Assembly (NCBI GenBank): GCA_964468205.1
Contig: CAYXVG010000001.1
Location: 124,001 to 188,000 of the forward strand
Direction: 5' to 3'
From: CAWELS01 sp964468205
Lineage (GTDB): Bacteria > Acidobacteriota > Terriglobia > Bryobacterales > Bryobacteraceae
Length of the DNA stretch: 64,000 nt
Shown here: in pieces, positions 1 to 9,404 of the stretch
Numbering within the stretch: the first letter of the stretch is position 1
How the letters are laid out: each line of letters begins with the position of its first letter
Program-made: the position numbers and the translations under genes
The notes under the pieces: model-generated
The model's database searches: none
What the model was told of the DNA's origin: nothing
Seen by the model: only the letters and a program-made list of their open reading frames with translations

Positions 1-2
1 TT

Positions 3-1142
3 CGCTTCGCCAACTCCGTGGTAAATACACACGGAACCCCACAGTCGCACACATCCATGCTCAGTTCTGAGTATCAAGAGACTCATCGCGTTTCATGGGA
101 TTTGCTGCACGTTTCGGGCGAGTGGGTTTCCGCAGTTCCATCTGACGTCACGATGGTCCAGGAGATCCTCAAAGAGAATGGGTATGCGACCCTCGCAGTT
201 ACTGGCGGGGGATGGGTAGGCGAAAAGATTGGTTTCAATCGCGGTTTTGACGAATTCCACGAACGCGAAGATCTCAAATCCAGCACAGAACAACTCTTGG
301 AAATGATTGAGGCCTACATGGCGCAGGGTAGGCCAATTTTCGCCTTCTATCACACGTACGAGATACATAGCCCATACCTGCCACCAGAGAACTATCGAAC
401 TCTCTTCGGTGAAGTCAACAGTGATTTCGCTCCTACCAACGCGAACCTTCTTCAGTATCGCCATGACACTTCGCCGCTAAGCGAGGCGGATCTCGCCTCC
501 CTGAGTACGCTCTATGATGCAGGAATTCGGTTCACGGATGATACGCTTCGCGACACCTTCACGAGGCTTGCCGATACCGGTTTTCTTGACAATTATCTTG
601 TGATTGTTACCGGCGATCATGGTGAAGAGCTCGGAGAACATGGCGGGCTGTTACACGAAGCGAAACTGTATGACGAGCTGATCCGGGTCCCGCTGATCAT
701 CGCCGGTAACGGAGCCCCTCGCGGCGTGGTGGATCAAAGATTGGCGAGTACAATTGATATTGTCCCTACTATCTTACGGGCAGCCGCGCTTTCACCCCTT
801 CCCCACATGGCGGGGAGAGACCTGCTGACTAAGCCAACTGGGCTTCTCGGCAACACGGTCGCGGTATCTCAATTCGGCAACTGGCTGTATTCAGTCCGTT
901 CTGCAAGATGGAAATATATTGTGGATAAAAAATCTGGATCTCAAGAACTGTTTGACTTGGAAATCGACCCGGCGGAACGTGTCAATGTTGTTGAAGACTA
1001 CCCTGATGTTGCAACGCGACTATCCACTGTGCTCGCCGATTGGAGAACCAGCCTGAGGTATCAGGAGCGTGGCGTTGGAGAAAAGAGAAAACTAAGCCCA
1101 AAAGAGATCGAGAGATTGAAGTCACTTGGCTATATACAGTGA
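3..1142 (+). CDS. Sulfatase-type hydrolase (alkaline phosphatase superfamily), 5' end outside window
   Basis: The reading frame is open to the left edge, so this is the C-terminal part (about 380 residues) of a longer protein. Near the edge it has TPQSHTSML, in the place where sulfatases carry the C/S-x-P-x-R nucleophile motif; no Cys is present, so a formylglycine enzyme is not supported and a Thr nucleophile as in LtaS-like members is possible (inference). The metal-binding segment VTGDHGEELGEHGG and the closing ELFDLEIDPAERVNV block are typical of the family, as is the end LKSLGYIQ. It lies beside polysaccharide genes and may modify or hydrolyse a sulfated or phosphorylated glycan. Substrate cannot be read from the sequence. 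Confidence 0.85.
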   Translation, partial: RFANSVVNTHGTPQSHTSMLSSEYQETHRVSWDLLHVSGEWVSAVPSDVTMVQEILKENGYATLAVTGGGWVGEKIGFNRGFDEFHEREDLKSSTEQLLEMIEAYMAQGRPIFAFYHTYEIHSPYLPPENYRTLFGEVNSDFAPTNANLLQYRHDTSPLSEADLASLSTLYDAGIRFTDDTLRDTFTRLADTGFLDNYLVIVTGDHGEELGEHGGLLHEAKLYDELIRVPLIIAGNGAPRGVVDQRLASTIDIVPTILRAAALSPLPHMAGRDLLTKPTGLLGNTVAVSQFGNWLYSVRSARWKYIVDKKSGSQELFDLEIDPAERVNVVEDYPDVATRLSTVLADWRTSLRYQERGVGEKRKLSPKEIERLKSLGYIQ

Positions 1143-1191
1143 CCTCTCCCCGGGTACTACGCGGTGACGATCATCAAGAAATGCAAACTTC

Positions 1192-3213
1192 TTAGCTGAT
1201 GCAGTGAGCTTGGCGCTTGGCGGCTCCCGCAGCCGCCAAATTCGAGTGCGGCGTGCATATTTGCAGACTCGTAACACGGCGCATTGGAAATCGTCCGTAC
1301 GGCGTCTTACCGCGCCAGAGGTTGTGGCCTTCAGCGGAGAGAAAGTATGTGTCAGTGTCTGCTTCGAGTATGTCTGTGATCCTTTGTAGCTCTGCTATCG
1401 GATGCCCCGATAGCCTCACAAGCTCACCGAGATTGCGTCTGTCAAACTCGGCGCCTTGACCTCGAACAATGTAGTCTACTGAGTGGATGCTGTACCCGGA
1501 AGGAACGAGAAGACGTCGTATTCCGGAAAACACATCTTCAAGGTCCGTTGCTGGAAGGTGTTCAAGTACCGAAATTGAGTAGACACAGTCAAAGCTATGC
1601 TCGTTGAGTCCCGTGATATCCGAGCCGAAGCGCCCGCGGATTATCCGGATCTCCGGATAGTCACGCCGAAACTGCTCGTATTCGATCGGACCATTTCCCG
1701 ACCCGTCGTAGGGGTCCACGATCCAAACCTCGTAGCCGGTGCAGCTCAGCAATTCCGCCACGATCGGCTCTCCAGCCCCGATCTCGAGTACGCGCCCGCC
1801 CGGAGGGATCATTCCGAGAATCGCCTTCATCGTCCAGGGCCGCTGACAGTCCTTCATGTCTCTGTTCTCGGTTGCAATCGCATGCAGATAGTCAAAGCTG
1901 TCGCAGAAATCTTGAACTGTGCTGTAGCTGAACGCTGGAACAGTGAAATTTGTGCAATAGCGTCGAACTGCTCGATCTAAATCGTCGGGCTGGATTCTTC
2001 TCCATCGCGGGGCACGCTGTACAGCCCGGCCCACCCAAGTCTCGGGATTCACGGCATGAACCACCTGGGTATAGAACTCCTCAAGCTTTTTGGCAGACTG
2101 TTCCCAACTCAGGTTCCGTCTTGCGAAGGCCCGTCCGCCCATCCCGATACGGTGGCTCAGGTCCGGGTCTCCAATAAGAGCTTCTACTTTCTCGGCTATG
2201 TCGAGTGAATCCCCTCTCTCCAAAAGTACGCACTCCTCATGGTCCCGCAGAACTAGGCCGAGATTCGCCCGCGGCAGAAAGACCGGCCGCCCGGAAGCAA
2301 GAAAGTCGGGGAGTTTGGAGGGGAGACGAAAGTTGTTAAACCTGCCGGGTCGACCGGGCTGAACGAGTAAGTCCGCCGCGGCTGTTGGCCGGAGGACAGC
2401 TTCCCGCCCCCGTGCCCCGAACTCAATGCAAAACGGTCGGACTACTTCCCATTCGTGACCCAACAAATTGCAGTGGTCACCGCCTAGCCGTAGAAGCCAA
2501 CACCGCCGTCCCCTCTGGTTTAGCAGTGCGACTGCAAGATAAAGGCTCCTAACCTCGCCCCGATTTGCCCCGTGCGAGTTTCCAGGGTAGGTGATCACGG
2601 TATCATCCGGCGCGATACCAAAAAGTTCACGAAACTCGTCGTCGCGCGTTGTCATCGACAGGTAGCCCCCGTCCGCCCCAGGCCAGATCACCTCCGACGG
2701 CTTATTCGGTGGCGCCCATTGAAGCAGTGACTCAACGATTGCCGTTGTTCCGGCAGCATCCTCAAGAAATCGCCGCATGCGAGAAGGATGTGATCGCTCC
2801 AGCGGAATTCTGTTATCCAGTTCCTCAGGCGGCAAAGTCAGGAGGGTGTCAACATCAATGCCTAATGCGTCGGCAGCTAGAAGGTCTTCGTTGTCTTCTA
2901 AGTGAACCACGTAAGGGCAGGAGAGATTCTGCCTAATCATCGCAGTGCACCGCCGAACAATTTCCCGCGGCGTCCAGCAATGTATTAGGTCCGGACCTCG
3001 AAGATTGGCGAACAGATCTTTCCGTCGTACCAACTCGGCGTAGCCAACTGGCCGAAATTCCGGCTTTCCGACCAACCCGACATCGTCTGGATTCTCGGGT
3101 ACCGCCACTAGACAGTCATGTCCGCGGCGCACCAACTCATTGGCAAGCGAAAAGATCTGGCTCGCGCTATTGATTGACGCGAACCCACCGTAGTTGATAA
3201 ACGCAATGTTCAT
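1192..3213 (-). CDS. Glycosyltransferase (GT4-like) fused to a SAM-dependent methyltransferase
   Basis: 673 residues with an ATG start. Residues 1-385 look like a GT-B (GT4-type) glycosyltransferase: Rossmann-like MNIAFINYGGF start, a second lobe with DDTVITYPGN near 204, and RLPSKLPDFLASGRP near 297-310, the usual donor-binding region. Residues 415-640 form a class I methyltransferase with motif I VLEIGAGEP near 475 and FDCVYSISVLEHL near 541. One chain could therefore add a sugar and methylate the glycan or its cap, as in chain-terminating O-antigen enzymes (inference). It is the last gene of a minus-strand operon, 30 bp after the double GT2 gene. Sugar specificity is unknown. Confidence 0.85.
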   Translation of the reverse strand: MNIAFINYGGFASINSASQIFSLANELVRRGHDCLVAVPENPDDVGLVGKPEFRPVGYAELVRRKDLFANLRGPDLIHCWTPREIVRRCTAMIRQNLSCPYVVHLEDNEDLLAADALGIDVDTLLTLPPEELDNRIPLERSHPSRMRRFLEDAAGTTAIVESLLQWAPPNKPSEVIWPGADGGYLSMTTRDDEFRELFGIAPDDTVITYPGNSHGANRGEVRSLYLAVALLNQRGRRCWLLRLGGDHCNLLGHEWEVVRPFCIEFGARGREAVLRPTAAADLLVQPGRPGRFNNFRLPSKLPDFLASGRPVFLPRANLGLVLRDHEECVLLERGDSLDIAEKVEALIGDPDLSHRIGMGGRAFARRNLSWEQSAKKLEEFYTQVVHAVNPETWVGRAVQRAPRWRRIQPDDLDRAVRRYCTNFTVPAFSYSTVQDFCDSFDYLHAIATENRDMKDCQRPWTMKAILGMIPPGGRVLEIGAGEPIVAELLSCTGYEVWIVDPYDGSGNGPIEYEQFRRDYPEIRIIRGRFGSDITGLNEHSFDCVYSISVLEHLPATDLEDVFSGIRRLLVPSGYSIHSVDYIVRGQGAEFDRRNLGELVRLSGHPIAELQRITDILEADTDTYFLSAEGHNLWRGKTPYGRFPMRRVTSLQICTPHSNLAAAGAAKRQAHCIS

Positions 3214-3243
3214 TGTGCTCTGCGGTTCGGCGTTGTGCCAGAA

Positions 3244-5778
3244 CTATACGCTGAATACCTCGGGCCGCGAAAACGGATCATGCTCTTGGTCGCTTTGCCA
3301 AAGATCCTGAAACAGCAGACGGTCATCGCGATCGTATTGGCCCCCCCGGGTTGAACTCTCTCGGTGGATGAGCCGAGCTTGGGGGGTGTAGATATTCCTC
3401 CGTCCATGCTGAAGCAGCCTGAGGCAGAAGTCTGCATCCTGGTAGACGAGCCGAAACTCCTCCCGCAATCCGCCCAATAACTCATAGTCTTCTTTCTTCA
3501 CCATCAAGCATGCAGCCGTGACAGCGGATACTTCACGTGCTGAAATCAGAGATCCGAAATAGCCGTCCGCATCACCAGGAAATCCCCGCATATAATGATC
3601 CGCCGTCCCTTGCATCCCCACTGCAACTCCAGCGTGCTGTATGCTGCCATCAGGATAGAGTAGCTGGGCGCCGACTGCACCTACATCGGGCATCCTTGAA
3701 TAGTAGGTCATCTGCTCCAACCAATCGCCTGTAATCACCTCCGTGTCGTTGTTAAGCAATACCAAAAATCGCCCACGAGCATATCCGGCTCCGAGATTGT
3801 TGGCTCGACTGTAGTTAAAGCTTTCAGGGTATGGCACAACTTGAACAGGAAGTCGCTCGAAAAGAGCTAATGCTTCACGGCTTCGAGTGCCGTTGTCAAC
3901 AACAATAACTTCGAAGGCGGAATACGTGGTCCTGTCAAAAACACTTTCCAGGCAAGCCTTTACGAGTTCGAACTCGTCCCGCGTCGGCACGATGATGCTA
4001 ACCAACTCGTGCTCAGACCGGGGATGTGGCTGAACCTTCAACCGGTGAGGACGACCCGGGGCTGGTAGTGCGATAGCATGCAGTCCGCTCCGCTGCAAAT
4101 GCGTATCCACCGCCATCGCCTGAAGCCGAGTGATGTCTCGTTTTGCTTCTTCTTCCGCGGCGATGCTCCCAGGTACGCGACGCCAATGATATAGCACCTT
4201 CGGAATGTGCTGTATGCGGGCCGGCCCTTCGGAAAGCCGCAGCATGAACTCGAAATCTTGCACTCCGTCGAACTCCGAGCTCATCCCCCCGATCTGCAAG
4301 GCGAGCTCTCGTCTAACCGTGAGAAGGTGCCCAACATACATCACGTGGCGGAGGTATTCCGGTGACCATGCTGGCTTATAAAACGGTTCATCAAGCCAGC
4401 CATCAACGTCAAGCTTGTCCGAGTCCGTGTACATCACGTCGACATTCGGATCCTTGTTTACGGCCCTGACAACCTCCATCAGCGCGTCGGGAGATAACTC
4501 ATCGTCATGGTCCAAGAAGCAAGCAAATTCTCCCTTGCTAAGGTGTAGGCCGATGTTCGTCGCGACCGAAATCCCGCGATTCCTTGGGAGAAGCAAGCCA
4601 CTAGAGCGTCCTGGCTTCTGGAGCACCTCGTTCCGCAAGAACTCAACCGTCGCGTCATTCTCCGAGCCATCATCGATCAACAACAACTCCCAATTGCTGT
4701 AAGTCTGGCGTCTCACTGAGCCAATCAGGCGTTTGAGCCACTCAGGTTCCGCATTGTAGACCGGCACAATGATCGAGACGAGTGGCGCCGAACTTAAAAA
4801 CTCTGCCCGCCGGTCTCGACCGGAGAGCGGGAATTGAGCCGCCTCCTGGGCCACATGAATCGGTCGATGCGCAGTGTTAGACGGCACCCCGTTCGGACCG
4901 CCGACCTCGATAAAATGAGCGAGTAGTCCGGGGTCCGAACCCGGTAATCCGACGACCGACGCATAGTATGCGGGATCGAAGTGCGGATGGGGCCAGAACC
5001 CATCGTTCGCTCCCTGCGTCACGTAGTGCGACAGCGGATCGCGTCCCGCCAATTCGCCTCCCGCTGAGACTTCTGTGTAGAACTGTACATCGAACGCTGG
5101 ATTTGGCCACAGCCCTTCCCTCCAACCAGTGGTTAGAAAGTGAATAAGCCGGTTCTCACCCGGAGCGCCCTTGCCACGGTATTTCCTCGAGTAGTACGGC
5201 GCATCAAACAAGGGGTGTGGACTGCGCCCCTCGCTTTCGCCGTTGACAAGAAAATGTAACATAGGCAGAATCGATAGCTGGCGCACATCCGGATTCTTCT
5301 CCAAGTACCGAACATTGGAGAAGAGTGGATGCGGATCACGCATCTCGGCCAATCCGTAACACACATAGTGGGTCAACGGGTTAATGCGGCTGTCGCAGAC
5401 GTCAGGATAACTTGACTTGTAGAATCGGGTATCGAATAGAGGTCCCGGCGCCTTCCCTTCATCCTGTCCGTAAGCAAGATAATGCACGGCCCAACCCTTC
5501 CGGCCGTCAAGGGTTCCTGGATACTGATTGGCGTAGAACCTGCCGTCAAAGAAACAAATGCGAGTTTGGGAATCGAGTAGGCCGCAGAATAGTAGCTCTT
5601 CACCCGAGAAGACCCGGAGGTGAAAAAGCAATTTGCCGATCAGACGATCCCCAAACACTAACCTCACGAGTAGCACTAGCTTCCATGGCCAAGCTATCTG
5701 GCGGTGAACAAGTCGTTCTCCAGGATCGGAGTGCTCAACGCTACTCGCCCGGCTGTTCTCGCTCGCCTTTTCGCTCAC
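3244..5778 (-). CDS. Two-domain GT2 glycosyltransferase with N-terminal FD-x-x-YY/HY repeats
   Basis: 844 residues. Residues 65-300 hold about five repeats of the type FD-x-x-FY ... PD ... NPL-x-HY ... G-x-x-EGR-x-P-x-P-x-F, seen in large O-antigen/rhamnan biosynthesis glycosyltransferases. Two GT-A domains follow: the first at about 333-550 (LVSIIVPVYN, DHDDE near 423), the second at about 590-820 (LVSIIVPTRD, LLNNDTEV near 682). Such proteins add two alternating linkages in a polysaccharide repeat (family knowledge). The GTG start overlaps the stop of the upstream epimerase by 4 nt (GTGA), indicating translational coupling. No membrane segment is obvious; a cytoplasmic, membrane-associated enzyme is likely. 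Confidence 0.9.
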   Translation of the reverse strand: MSEKASENSRASSVEHSDPGERLVHRQIAWPWKLVLLVRLVFGDRLIGKLLFHLRVFSGEELLFCGLLDSQTRICFFDGRFYANQYPGTLDGRKGWAVHYLAYGQDEGKAPGPLFDTRFYKSSYPDVCDSRINPLTHYVCYGLAEMRDPHPLFSNVRYLEKNPDVRQLSILPMLHFLVNGESEGRSPHPLFDAPYYSRKYRGKGAPGENRLIHFLTTGWREGLWPNPAFDVQFYTEVSAGGELAGRDPLSHYVTQGANDGFWPHPHFDPAYYASVVGLPGSDPGLLAHFIEVGGPNGVPSNTAHRPIHVAQEAAQFPLSGRDRRAEFLSSAPLVSIIVPVYNAEPEWLKRLIGSVRRQTYSNWELLLIDDGSENDATVEFLRNEVLQKPGRSSGLLLPRNRGISVATNIGLHLSKGEFACFLDHDDELSPDALMEVVRAVNKDPNVDVMYTDSDKLDVDGWLDEPFYKPAWSPEYLRHVMYVGHLLTVRRELALQIGGMSSEFDGVQDFEFMLRLSEGPARIQHIPKVLYHWRRVPGSIAAEEEAKRDITRLQAMAVDTHLQRSGLHAIALPAPGRPHRLKVQPHPRSEHELVSIIVPTRDEFELVKACLESVFDRTTYSAFEVIVVDNGTRSREALALFERLPVQVVPYPESFNYSRANNLGAGYARGRFLVLLNNDTEVITGDWLEQMTYYSRMPDVGAVGAQLLYPDGSIQHAGVAVGMQGTADHYMRGFPGDADGYFGSLISAREVSAVTAACLMVKKEDYELLGGLREEFRLVYQDADFCLRLLQHGRRNIYTPQARLIHRESSTRGGQYDRDDRLLFQDLWQSDQEHDPFSRPEVFSV

Positions 5779-6848
5779 GCAAGTTCCTCACGGAGTCTTT
5801 GGAGATTATGGTCGATAATGCCGATGAGGATCATCTCCAGGCTATGTTCGATTTGCCACTCAGGAAAGTCGCGCCCGACTTTGGCGAGATCTGTGATGTA
5901 GCAGATATGATCGCCACGCCGTGATGACTGGTCCAGTTTGTAGTTGAGCGGATAGCCCATCTCTCCAAGGGTTTCGATCGTTTCTAGAATTGAAATGCTA
6001 TTCTCTCTTCCCCCGCCAAGATTGTAAACCTCTCCCAAGCGTGGGGATTCATAGAAGCGGACAAATAGTCGCGCGACGTCTTCACTGTGAATTTGATCGC
6101 GAACCTGCTTGCCGCCATAACCGAAGATAGTGTACGGAAGTCTCCGAACTGCGCAGCGAACGATATAGGCTAGGTACCCGTGAAGTTCGACCGCACAGTG
6201 GTGCTCTCCAGTCAAGCAACCTCCCCGAAAAACCCCCACCGGCATGTTGAAGTAACGCCCGTACTCTTGGCAGAGAACATCGGCGGCTACCTTCGACGCC
6301 CCGAACAACGAATGTAAACACTGGTCAATCGGCATCGTCTCATCGATTCCGCGCCGGCCATCACTATAGTCGTAACGGGTAGGCAACTCTTTCAAAGGCA
6401 GGTCATTTGGATGCTCGCCGTACACTTTGTTTGTGCTCGTGAAACAAAACGGGGCGTCCTTGCAGAACTGTCTGGCGGCCTCGAGCAGATTCAGCGTACC
6501 CACGGCGTTTACATCGAAATCGTCAAAAGGGATCTGTGCCGCTTTATCGTGCGATGGTTGCGCAGCGGCATGGATGATGAAGTCAGGCCGCTCGCTACGA
6601 ACCACATCGCTCACGCGTCCGCGATCACGAATGTCAATGCTGTAGTGATGATAGTTTTTGAACTGTGCCGCATGCCTCTCCACGACTGCTGCGGTGGAAG
6701 CAGCAGCACCGAAAAACACTTGGCGCATGTCGTTGTCGATCCCGATTACATGCCACCCTTCACGGCACAGAAGTGACACAGTGCTTGCCCCTATGAGACC
6801 ACCGGCCCCAGTCACGAGTGCCTTTACCATATCGGATCTTCGCTCCAA
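5775..6848 (-). CDS. NAD-dependent epimerase/dehydratase, CDP-paratose 2-epimerase-like
   Basis: SDR-type sugar nucleotide enzyme: NAD-binding GAGGLIG at the N-terminus, HAAAQPSHD, STNKVYGEHP, then HSLFGASKVAADV where the SDR catalytic YxxxK is expected, so Tyr is replaced by Phe with Lys kept. RGGCLTGEHH and FGYGGKQVRDQIHS match the CDP-tyvelose/paratose 2-epimerase subfamily. It probably supplies an activated deoxyhexose or a related sugar for the two glycosyltransferases it overlaps or precedes. Two starts are possible: TTG at 6848, with AGGAG 7 nt upstream, or ATG at 6830, which begins directly at MVKALVTGAGG. I favour TTG for its ribosome site, with moderate certainty. Confidence 0.85.
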   Translation of the reverse strand: MERRSDMVKALVTGAGGLIGASTVSLLCREGWHVIGIDNDMRQVFFGAAASTAAVVERHAAQFKNYHHYSIDIRDRGRVSDVVRSERPDFIIHAAAQPSHDKAAQIPFDDFDVNAVGTLNLLEAARQFCKDAPFCFTSTNKVYGEHPNDLPLKELPTRYDYSDGRRGIDETMPIDQCLHSLFGASKVAADVLCQEYGRYFNMPVGVFRGGCLTGEHHCAVELHGYLAYIVRCAVRRLPYTIFGYGGKQVRDQIHSEDVARLFVRFYESPRLGEVYNLGGGRENSISILETIETLGEMGYPLNYKLDQSSRRGDHICYITDLAKVGRDFPEWQIEHSLEMILIGIIDHNLQRLREELA

Positions 6849-7246
6849 AGAATTTCTCCTGATTGGACCCGAGAGATTAGCGGCGCCGACATTAGCGGCG
6901 CCAATCGACTGGGTGCTCTATGCGTGGATAGCAACACTGCCTCCCTGACACCTGATCTGTGTATTCCTCACTAGTCCAATCTGTCGTGTTAGAAAACCCG
7001 CACTTCTTCGTTTGGCCGCATCTTCCTTCAAGGCCGGAAAGCATGCGTCATGCAATTCGCAGACATAGTGCCGCCCAAAAGAATGCAAATTTTCGAGATC
7101 ATTTCTATACAAAGAATGATAGCCTCGTAGTAGGCAAGGAAGTCAGTCGATCTTCGAGTGCTAGGATATCAGACTACGCGGTGGCGGGCAACACTCCAGA
7201 AGCAGGTCTGCTTGGGCGACGATAGGCTGCGTCGCTGAGATTGAAA
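6849..7246. promoter_or_regulatory. Divergent intergenic region between polysaccharide operons
   Basis: About 400 bp between the minus-strand epimerase operon and the plus-strand glycosyltransferase. It is visibly more AT-rich than its surroundings and has no convincing open frame. It must hold the promoters of both units; I cannot assign -35/-10 boxes with confidence. A short direct repeat, ATTAGCGGCGCC, occurs twice near 6877-6902, just upstream of the epimerase ribosome-binding site. Confidence 0.5.
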
Positions 7247-9316
7247 ATGCGTCCAGTTGATATAGTCATTCCGTTCTTTCGGAATCCGCACCTAGTCAGC
7301 CGGATCTTTGCGTCGCTGCGCCGAGTTGATGACGAACTCCTGGCGTCGAATTGCCATATTATCGCGATCAACGATTCTCCGGGCGATGACGGACTCGTAG
7401 GAATCCTGGAAAAGCTGTCCGATACGCCGATGCGAACACCCCTGAGGATCACTGCCAACGACGACAACCTTGGGTTTGTGAAATCCGCCAATCGGGGAAT
7501 GGCGCAGGCACTGTCGCGCTCCCACGATGTTCTGCTGCTGAACTCCGACACGGTTGTTTTTCCAGGGTCTCTGACTGAGGTCATTCGAATCGCGAGGCAG
7601 GACGAGAAAATCGGCTTCGTTAGCCCACGATCCAACAATGCCGAGATCTGCAATCTCCCTCACCAGTCACGTTACAGAAACTGCGGCCCAGAGGAAGCTT
7701 ACCAGGCGTTCCTAAGGCTCTCACGACTGCTCCCCGAGTGGCAGTATGTGCCCACGGCGGTCGGGTTTTGCCTGTTCGTGAAACTTTCGGTTCTCGTCAA
7801 ATGCGGATTGTTCGACGAGGGAACCTACGGGCACGGCTATCAAGAAGAAAACGACCTCATCATGAGGGCGAGCCGCGCTGGTTATCGCGCTGTTCTCGCG
7901 AATCGAGCTTTCGTGTACCACGAAGGGAAGGTATCCTTCGGGTCCACTGAGCCGGCGATTCGTAATGTTGATGAGCAACACTTAGCCTTGCTCGATGGGC
8001 GCTATCCAGAATTCAGGCGTTCGATAGAGAGCTACTGGCGATGTCCGCGGGTCGTCGGCGAAGAACTCCTGGGCGGATTGATCCCTAACTCGGATGGACG
8101 CACTGACATCATCTTGGATTTCTCTGAAGGGGAACTCGAGAATCCGGAAGCATACGAGTTCACCCGCCAACTTGTCCAGCAAGCCGCAGAGTGTTGGAAC
8201 GATAGATATCGACTTTATGTATTGTCCAGCGCTTGGCATAAAACTCCCGCAAGGGTTCTTGAGTTAGCAAACATCACTGTTCTCGCCGTGCCTCCAAAAA
8301 GGCACTTCGCGGCGGCAATTCACATTGGCCAGGTCAACGGCGAGGATGATCTGCGTAGAATGGCAAGGTTGGCCCCTGTAAATGTCTATTTGATTACAGA
8401 CAACAGCAATAACTCTGCCCCCTGCTTCGAGTCATCCGATCGAAACACAGCTTTGGCTTCTGTATTTGCCCACGCGGATGCGATAATCTACCCATCTGAG
8501 TTTCTCCGGCGACAGTATTCGAATCGATTCAAGAAGCGCGAGTCTCTGCTGGAAAGTGTAGTCAGGCCCTCGCTGATCCCCTCGGAATACGATCGTGATC
8601 TGCCACCGCGGCAGAGCTGTTCCAGCAAGATCGTTGTAATCACTGGGACTCCGCAGGATCCCGTCGCACGCAGGATGTCTAGGGCGTGGCCGGACGTAAC
8701 TGTTGTCTCACTCCGCGATCCGTTCCGCGGCGAACGTGTTCCAGCTCGACATACGTACGAACTGTGGGACCGGTTGTTCATTGAAGGCCGCACGTTTGTT
8801 ATCTCTCCTTCGTACTGCGGGAACGGCTTGTCGATAGTGAAAGCCTTAGCGTTCCAGAAGCCGGTATACGCGTTTTCAAGTCCGGCTCTTCGTGAGCTTC
8901 ATGAAAGAGTAACAGCCCGCAAGAATTTCCATCTTGTTTCATCGGTTCCTAAACTCTTCACCTCGATCGACACCATGCCTATTTGGATTGATGATGATCG
9001 TGCTGAATGCGGCCGTGAAATCGATTCCTGGAGGACCGCAGCCCACGCTGTCCGGAACACCATCGATGCAGCCATAGGTGCCCTGTCTTATGACAAGGTA
9101 TTGCTTCCTCGGACCACGAGCCTCCACAACTGCGAACCTTCCGTTGCCGATCGGCTGCCAATTGAAGATGAGAGCCGAACTGAACAGATTCGGACTCTCG
9201 AGGCCGCAGTCAAGGAATACAATCGGGGAAGCGAAAAGAGTAATGGTTCATGGCTCTCAAGGCTCACCGGGTCACTACGGCGAATGCCTGGCTGGCCTGA
9301 GTGGCGAAAATCCTGA
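7247..9316 (+). CDS. GT2 glycosyltransferase fused to a C-terminal GT4-like domain
   Basis: About 689 residues from ATG 7247; an in-frame TTG lies two codons upstream. Residues 1-280 are a rhamnosyltransferase-like GT-A domain: VDIVIPFFRNPHL at the start, NDDNLGFVKSANRG, LLLNSDTVVF as the DxD segment, and GTYGHGYQEENDL near 200, which is typical of GT2 enzymes acting on O-antigen-like glycans. Residues about 285-600 resemble the donor half of a GT-B enzyme: DAIIYPSEFLRRQY, IVVITGTPQDPVARR, FVISPSYCGNGLSIVKALAFQKPV. The tail is charged. It is transcribed away from the epimerase operon but belongs to the same glycan locus. Acceptor and donor are unknown; the second domain may be degenerate. Confidence 0.8.
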   Translation: MRPVDIVIPFFRNPHLVSRIFASLRRVDDELLASNCHIIAINDSPGDDGLVGILEKLSDTPMRTPLRITANDDNLGFVKSANRGMAQALSRSHDVLLLNSDTVVFPGSLTEVIRIARQDEKIGFVSPRSNNAEICNLPHQSRYRNCGPEEAYQAFLRLSRLLPEWQYVPTAVGFCLFVKLSVLVKCGLFDEGTYGHGYQEENDLIMRASRAGYRAVLANRAFVYHEGKVSFGSTEPAIRNVDEQHLALLDGRYPEFRRSIESYWRCPRVVGEELLGGLIPNSDGRTDIILDFSEGELENPEAYEFTRQLVQQAAECWNDRYRLYVLSSAWHKTPARVLELANITVLAVPPKRHFAAAIHIGQVNGEDDLRRMARLAPVNVYLITDNSNNSAPCFESSDRNTALASVFAHADAIIYPSEFLRRQYSNRFKKRESLLESVVRPSLIPSEYDRDLPPRQSCSSKIVVITGTPQDPVARRMSRAWPDVTVVSLRDPFRGERVPARHTYELWDRLFIEGRTFVISPSYCGNGLSIVKALAFQKPVYAFSSPALRELHERVTARKNFHLVSSVPKLFTSIDTMPIWIDDDRAECGREIDSWRTAAHAVRNTIDAAIGALSYDKVLLPRTTSLHNCEPSVADRLPIEDESRTEQIRTLEAAVKEYNRGSEKSNGSWLSRLTGSLRRMPGWPEWRKS

Positions 9317-9404
9317 GGCATACTCGCTTGCGAGAATGTCCTGCTGCCAGCCTCACCTCTGGCCGGCGAAATCGGAGTTGGTCGATTCCATCAATCTCGT
9401 GGCA

